Source: Jeongeupia naejangsanensis
GTDB lineage: Bacteria; Pseudomonadota; Gammaproteobacteria; Burkholderiales; Chitinibacteraceae
Length of the DNA: 64,000 nt
Assembly (NCBI RefSeq): GCF_016865585.1
Contig: NZ_JAESND010000010.1
Location: forward strand, 109,771 to 173,770
Direction of reading: 5' to 3'
Part shown: positions 60,447 through 64,000 of the stretch, piece after piece
Layout: each line of letters begins with the position of its first letter
Numbering within the stretch: the first letter of the stretch is position 1
Made by a program: the position numbers and the translations under genes
The notes under the pieces: generated by a model
Told to the model about the DNA's origin: nothing
Database searches by the model: none
Seen by the model: only the letters and a program-made list of their open reading frames with translations

Positions 60447-61325
60447 CTATGGCTCCCGGGTGGACCGTTCGACCAGCTCGACAAACGCCTGCGCCGCCGG
60501 CGTCGGCTGCTGGGCCCAGACGCAGTAGACCCGGCGCGACGGCGCGTCGCAGACCGGCACTGCGCTGACCCCGGTGAGTGCGCTCGCCGAACCCAGCGGC
60601 GCCATGCCGACGGCCAGCCCTTGGCGGACGATGCGTTCGAGCAGGCCGATGTGGTCGATCTCGAAACTGATGCGACGCTCGATGCCGGCGCGGATGAAGG
60701 CTTCGTCGGTCTGCCGGCGCGCGGCGCTGCCGCTGCGGTAGTCGACCCAGCGCTCGGCCGCCAGCATCGCCAGGCCGAGTTCGCTCGCCCCGGCCAGCGG
60801 GTGCGCCGGCGGCAGGATCGCCACCAGTGCCTCGTCGCACAGCAGCATGGCGTTGAGACCGGTGATGGCCTCGCCCGGCCACAGGCCGACGAAAGCAACG
60901 TCGACCCGGTGTTCGCGGACCTCGACCATCATCGCTTCGCTCATGCCCGAGTTGAGCTTGATTTCGACCTGCGGATGGCGGCGATGGAACTGCGCAAGCA
61001 GGGCGACGGCGTCGGGCCGGTTCAGCGCCGAGATCACCGACACCGACAGGCTGCCGCGAATCTGCCCGGTGGCGGCGGCGACCTCGTCGCGCACGCGCTG
61101 GGCGTCGTGCAACAGTTGCCGTGCGGCAGGCAGGAAGGCGCGGCCGGCCGGCGTCAGCCGCACCCGGCGCGAGGTGCGCTCGAACAGCGGTGCACCGAGT
61201 TCGTCTTCGAGCCGGGCGATCTGGTGACTGAGCGCCGACTGCACCGTGTGACAGGCCTCGGCCGCACGCGTGAAGTGCTCGGTCTCGGCGACGGCGACGG
61301 CGTATTCGATTTGCCTGAGATTCAT
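60447..61325 (-). CDS. LysR-family regulator divergent from an MFS exporter
   Basis: A 292-residue LysR regulator: HTH at residues 1-60 (MNLRQIEYAVAVAETEHFTR, then VQSALSHQIARLEDELG) and an effector domain from about 90 (GSLSVSVISALNRPDAVALL). The start MNLRQIEYAV is set by family; the frame runs 26 codons further upstream through the promoter. It is divergent from an MFS transporter with a 100-bp gap that carries a near-perfect palindrome, so it likely controls that transporter and itself. The stop is 1 bp from the cobU ATG, but a role in cobalamin metabolism is not implied. Confidence 0.93.
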   Translation of the reverse strand: MNLRQIEYAVAVAETEHFTRAAEACHTVQSALSHQIARLEDELGAPLFERTSRRVRLTPAGRAFLPAARQLLHDAQRVRDEVAAATGQIRGSLSVSVISALNRPDAVALLAQFHRRHPQVEIKLNSGMSEAMMVEVREHRVDVAFVGLWPGEAITGLNAMLLCDEALVAILPPAHPLAGASELGLAMLAAERWVDYRSGSAARRQTDEAFIRAGIERRISFEIDHIGLLERIVRQGLAVGMAPLGSASALTGVSAVPVCDAPSRRVYCVWAQQPTPAAQAFVELVERSTREP

Positions 61326-61341
61326 TGCATCGTGAAATACG

Positions 61342-61361
61342 ATTGATTTGATCAAAACAAT
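61342..61361. promoter_or_regulatory. Palindromic operator between LysR gene and MFS gene
   Basis: ATTGATTTGATCAAAACAAT is a 20-bp palindrome with only one mismatched pair, centred on TTTGATCAAA. It is 17 bp upstream of the LysR ATG, in an AT-rich patch of a GC-rich sequence. It is the likely regulator binding site. Confidence 0.6.
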
Positions 61362-61425
61362 ACATTGGCGCGATTGAATCAGCCAGCAGATACTGCTTAC
61401 CAATTGAATGATTCAGGATGCAACC

Positions 61426-62610
61426 ATGACCGCCCACGGCAGCAAGCTGACCCCGGCACTGATCGCGCTGATGGCCTTCGCCACCGGCCTCGCCGTCGCC
61501 AGCAACTATTACGCGCAGCCGCTCCTGCACACCTTGTCGGAGACCTTTGGTGTCTCGACCGGCGCGGTCGGGCTGATCGTCACCGCCGCGCAGCTCGGCT
61601 ATGCCATCGGCCTGGTGCTGCTGGTGCCGCTGGGCGACCTGCTCGAACGCCGCGGCCTGATCGTGTCGATGACGCTGCTCGGCGCGGTCGGGCTGATGAT
61701 CACCGCCAGCGCCCAGCACATCGGCATGGTGCTGTTCGGCACCGCATTGACCGCGCTGTTTTCGGTGGTGGCGCAGATCCTGCTGCCGTTCGCGGCCACG
61801 CTGGCCGTGCCCGAACAACGCGGTCGCGTCGTCGGCACGATCATGAGCGGCCTGCTGCTCGGCATCCTGCTGGCGCGCACCGTGTCGGGCGTACTCGCCG
61901 GCATCGGCAGCTGGCGCACCGTGTACTGGGTCGCCGCGCCGCTGCTGGTGCTGACGGCGCTGGCGCTGTGGCGCGCGTTGCCGGCGCACAAGGAAGCCAG
62001 CACGCTGCGCTACCCGCAGCTGCTGGCGTCGGTGTTCAGGCTGTTCGCCGAAGAACCGGTGCTGCGGCTGCGCGCGCTGCTCGGTGCACTGTCGTTCACG
62101 ATTTTCAGCGTGCTGTGGACGCCGATGGCCTTTCTGCTGTCGAGCGCGCCGTACCACTACTCGGATGCGCAGATCGGCCTGTTCGGCCTCGTCGGCGCCG
62201 CCGGCGCGCTGGCGGCCAGCCACGCCGGCCGGCTGGCCGACCACGGCCACGGCCATCGTGCCACCCTGTACGGCCTGCTGCTGCTGCTCGGTTCGTGGCT
62301 GCCGATCGCCTTTGCCGAATCGTCGATTGCCGCCTTCGTCGTCGGCATCCTCGTGCTCGATCTGGCGGTGCAGGCGGTGCACGTCAGCAACCAGAGCGCC
62401 ATCTATGCCTTGCGCCCCGAAGCGCGCAGCCGGCTGACCTCGGCCTACATGACCTGCTATTTCATCGGCGGTGCACTGGGCTCGCTGCTGTCGGCGTGGG
62501 CCTACAGCCACAGTGGCTGGACCGGCGTGGTCGTACTCGGCACGGCGCTCAGTGCCAGCGCACTGGCGGTCTGGCTGCTGGCAACACGCCGCGCGCCGGT
62601 ACCGGCCTGA
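61426..62610 (+). CDS. MFS transporter (drug/sugar-efflux type)
   Basis: A 394-residue inner-membrane transporter with twelve predicted helices. The opening ALMAFATGLAVASNYYAQPL is typical of the YgaY/NepI-like subgroup of MFS exporters. Motif A between helices 2 and 3 reads VPLGDLLERRGLIVSM, and a repeat-related loop AGRLADHGHGHRATLYG lies between helices 8 and 9. The start MTAHGSKLTPAL is supported by AGGA nine bases upstream; an ATG 18 bp earlier is weaker. It is divergent from the LysR regulator. The substrate is unknown. Confidence 0.92.
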   Translation: MTAHGSKLTPALIALMAFATGLAVASNYYAQPLLHTLSETFGVSTGAVGLIVTAAQLGYAIGLVLLVPLGDLLERRGLIVSMTLLGAVGLMITASAQHIGMVLFGTALTALFSVVAQILLPFAATLAVPEQRGRVVGTIMSGLLLGILLARTVSGVLAGIGSWRTVYWVAAPLLVLTALALWRALPAHKEASTLRYPQLLASVFRLFAEEPVLRLRALLGALSFTIFSVLWTPMAFLLSSAPYHYSDAQIGLFGLVGAAGALAASHAGRLADHGHGHRATLYGLLLLLGSWLPIAFAESSIAAFVVGILVLDLAVQAVHVSNQSAIYALRPEARSRLTSAYMTCYFIGGALGSLLSAWAYSHSGWTGVVVLGTALSASALAVWLLATRRAPVPA

Positions 62611-62624
62611 TTCACCACAAAAAA

Positions 62625-62652
62625 AAAACGGCGACCCGAAGGTCGCCGTTTT
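62625..62652. terminator. Bidirectional terminator between MFS and chitinase genes
   Basis: AAAACGGCGACC / GGTCGCCGTTTT around CGAA, with an A run before and a T run after. It serves both convergent genes. Confidence 0.9.
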
Positions 62653-62670
62653 CACATCCGCCGAAACGGA

Positions 62671-64000
62671 TCACTTCGTGTTGTCGATCACCACCTGGCC
62701 GTTGTACTTCACCTGGCCACGGAACATGTAGTCGACGCACTGCTTGTAGTCGCCCGGGTTGGCCAGCGAGAACGGCATCTGGTAATCGACCAGCTGGCAC
62801 GCCCACGACACGCCGCCCGGGTTGTTGGCGTTGTAACCCCAGTTCTTGTCGAGGTAGGTCTTGGTCGCTGCTGCCGAGCCGGACTGGAAGCCCTTCATTG
62901 CCGCGCAACCGAGCTGTTCGGAGCCCGGCACCGGCACGCCCAGATCGGCCGCGAACGACTTGTACGCCGCGATCCGGTTCTGCACCTGCGACTTCTCGGC
63001 GCCGCCGCCACCACACTCGATGCCGCCGTTGATGATGAACACCGTGGCACCGAAGCCCGGGCTCATGTTGTTGGCGACGTCGACCGCGTTCGGCTGCCAG
63101 GTACCGTCGACGACCCAGGTCATCGGCGGCTTCGGCGATTGCGGGTAGACCGCGAACCAGATTGCCGAGGCGAAGTTCAGCCAGGTGTCGGCAACGCGGC
63201 CCGGATTGTCGAGCAGCACGTTGACGTCACCGTACAGCGACTTGCTGAACGGACCGTAGTTGTAGTTCCACGACAGCTGCTTCGAACCGCGGCCGAAGTA
63301 GTCGATCGTCTGGCCCGAGGCATTCTGCGAGCACGGATAGAAGACCGAGAAGATCGAGCTGCCGGCACCGCGGAAGCAGTCCTGGTACGCGCCGACCGCC
63401 GAGCCTTCGTTGTAGCCGTTCTCGCGCAGGTACCACAGCGCCTGCTTGTACGACGGGATCGCGGTGTTCTGGTCCATCGTCGCCAGCACCGGGTTGTTCT
63501 GCGCCGGATAGGTGCGCGCGGTGGCCGGGGTCAGGGCCGGCCAGTTGGCACCGGTTTCCTGGACGAAGTGGGCGAACGACGTGGCCAGCAGCTTCTTGCA
63601 GATCGCATCGCTGTCGCGGCCGTCGGTGTAGGTCGCGCAGTACGCCGGGAACTTGGCCACGCCACGCAGGAAGTTCACATAGGTGTAGCCGACGTTGCGC
63701 ACCGGGAAGAACGAGTCGAACTTCGCTTCGCCGAGCACGCGCTCGACCCGCTGCACGTTCGCCGGGTTGGCGGCGCGGCCAGCGACGACGGCTTCGACTT
63801 CGGCGTCCGGCAGCACGGCCAGCGCGGCACGGATGCGGGCGATGGCGGCCGAATCGGTACCGGCCTGCGACGCCAGCGCGTTTTCGGCGGCGGTGAACTG
63901 CGCATCGGTCGGGTAACCGGCCGGCGCGGCGATGAAGGTCACCTGCGGCTTGTACGACGCCGGAGCCGGGGTCGGCGCGGGGGTCGGCGCGGGGGTCGGC
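62671..64000 (-). CDS. Secreted GH19 chitinase, N-terminus beyond the window
   Basis: At least 443 residues of a multidomain chitinase, with the 5' end cut by the window edge. From the edge: a Pro-Ala-Thr linker (PTPAPTPAPTPAPAS), a helical N-terminal part, then the GH19 catalytic domain. The domain has AHFVQETGANWP with the presumed catalytic Glu, AVGAYQDCFRGAGSSIFSVF, DYFGRGSKQLSWNYNYGPFS and INGGIECGGGG. The linker implies a chitin- or carbohydrate-binding module and signal peptide further upstream. In most GH19 enzymes the GRG segment reads GRGPxQLSW; here it is GRGSKQLSW. It hydrolyses chitin outside the cell. The stop is 18 bp from a terminator. Confidence 0.93.
   Translation of the reverse strand, partial: PTPAPTPAPTPAPASYKPQVTFIAAPAGYPTDAQFTAAENALASQAGTDSAAIARIRAALAVLPDAEVEAVVAGRAANPANVQRVERVLGEAKFDSFFPVRNVGYTYVNFLRGVAKFPAYCATYTDGRDSDAICKKLLATSFAHFVQETGANWPALTPATARTYPAQNNPVLATMDQNTAIPSYKQALWYLRENGYNEGSAVGAYQDCFRGAGSSIFSVFYPCSQNASGQTIDYFGRGSKQLSWNYNYGPFSKSLYGDVNVLLDNPGRVADTWLNFASAIWFAVYPQSPKPPMTWVVDGTWQPNAVDVANNMSPGFGATVFIINGGIECGGGGAEKSQVQNRIAAYKSFAADLGVPVPGSEQLGCAAMKGFQSGSAAATKTYLDKNWGYNANNPGGVSWACQLVDYQMPFSLANPGDYKQCVDYMFRGQVKYNGQVVIDNTK

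Overview
The window is a gene-dense, GC-rich chromosomal segment (coding bias strongly toward G/C in third positions) from a Gram-negative bacterium. Kdo transferase and heptosyltransferase genes, TonB-dependent receptors, a porin and lipoproteins show an outer membrane. The Gcr-type membrane protein, the acid-shock-like repeat protein and a secreted GH19 chitinase at the right edge suggest a chitin-degrading betaproteobacterium of the Neisseriales (Chitinibacteraceae-like). That placement is inference from gene content, not from a marker gene. I see no phage, insertion sequence with transposase, CRISPR array, rRNA or tRNA.

Layout. 0-9 kb: a nitrilase-family hydrolase between two LysR regulators, a cidA/lrgB pair behind a strongly palindromic operator, metF, an AraC regulator divergent from an EamA exporter, and a Na/Pi symporter. 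9-16 kb: a glycine-zipper lipoprotein, a 2OG-Fe(II) oxygenase overlapping a Gcr-family membrane protein, exbB-exbD behind a probable Fur box, a CSS-EAL c-di-GMP phosphodiesterase and a glutathione transferase. 16-22.7 kb: cysteine desulfidase cyuA followed by a decayed RidA relic, then a Fur-type siderophore operon (two small membrane proteins, PepSY reductase-like protein, TonB receptor), and a YkgJ cysteine-cluster protein. 22.9-28.4 kb: a four-gene operon of two tandem DUF2298 GT-C-like membrane proteins, a GtrA flippase and a GtrB-like glycosyltransferase. This is the best candidate for an undescribed system (a gtrABC-like periplasmic glycosylation cassette).

28.4-47.7 kb is dominated by sulfur acquisition: sbp-cysT-cysW-cysA for sulfate, ssuE-ssuA-ssuA-ssuD-ssuC-(512-bp element)-ssuB-mop-porin for sulfonates, and a second sbp followed by a 1-Cys peroxiredoxin. 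Interspersed are an acid-shock-like repeat protein, a degenerate GGDEF protein paired with a TPR-like protein, an EAL protein overlapping a serine hydrolase, and a lone 2Fe-2S ferredoxin. The 512-bp non-coding element between ssuC and ssuB has roughly 60-bp terminal inverted repeats and looks like a MITE.

47.7-64 kb: a PAS-GGDEF-EAL protein, waaC-waaA for LPS inner core, a small inactive-looking GGDEF protein, then a cobalamin salvage region (B12 riboswitch and BtuB-type receptor, cobT-cobC-cobS, cobU) with several small unknown genes, a LysR/MFS divergent pair with a palindromic operator, and the chitinase. Five c-di-GMP-type proteins lie in 40 kb, two of them with altered GGDEF motifs.
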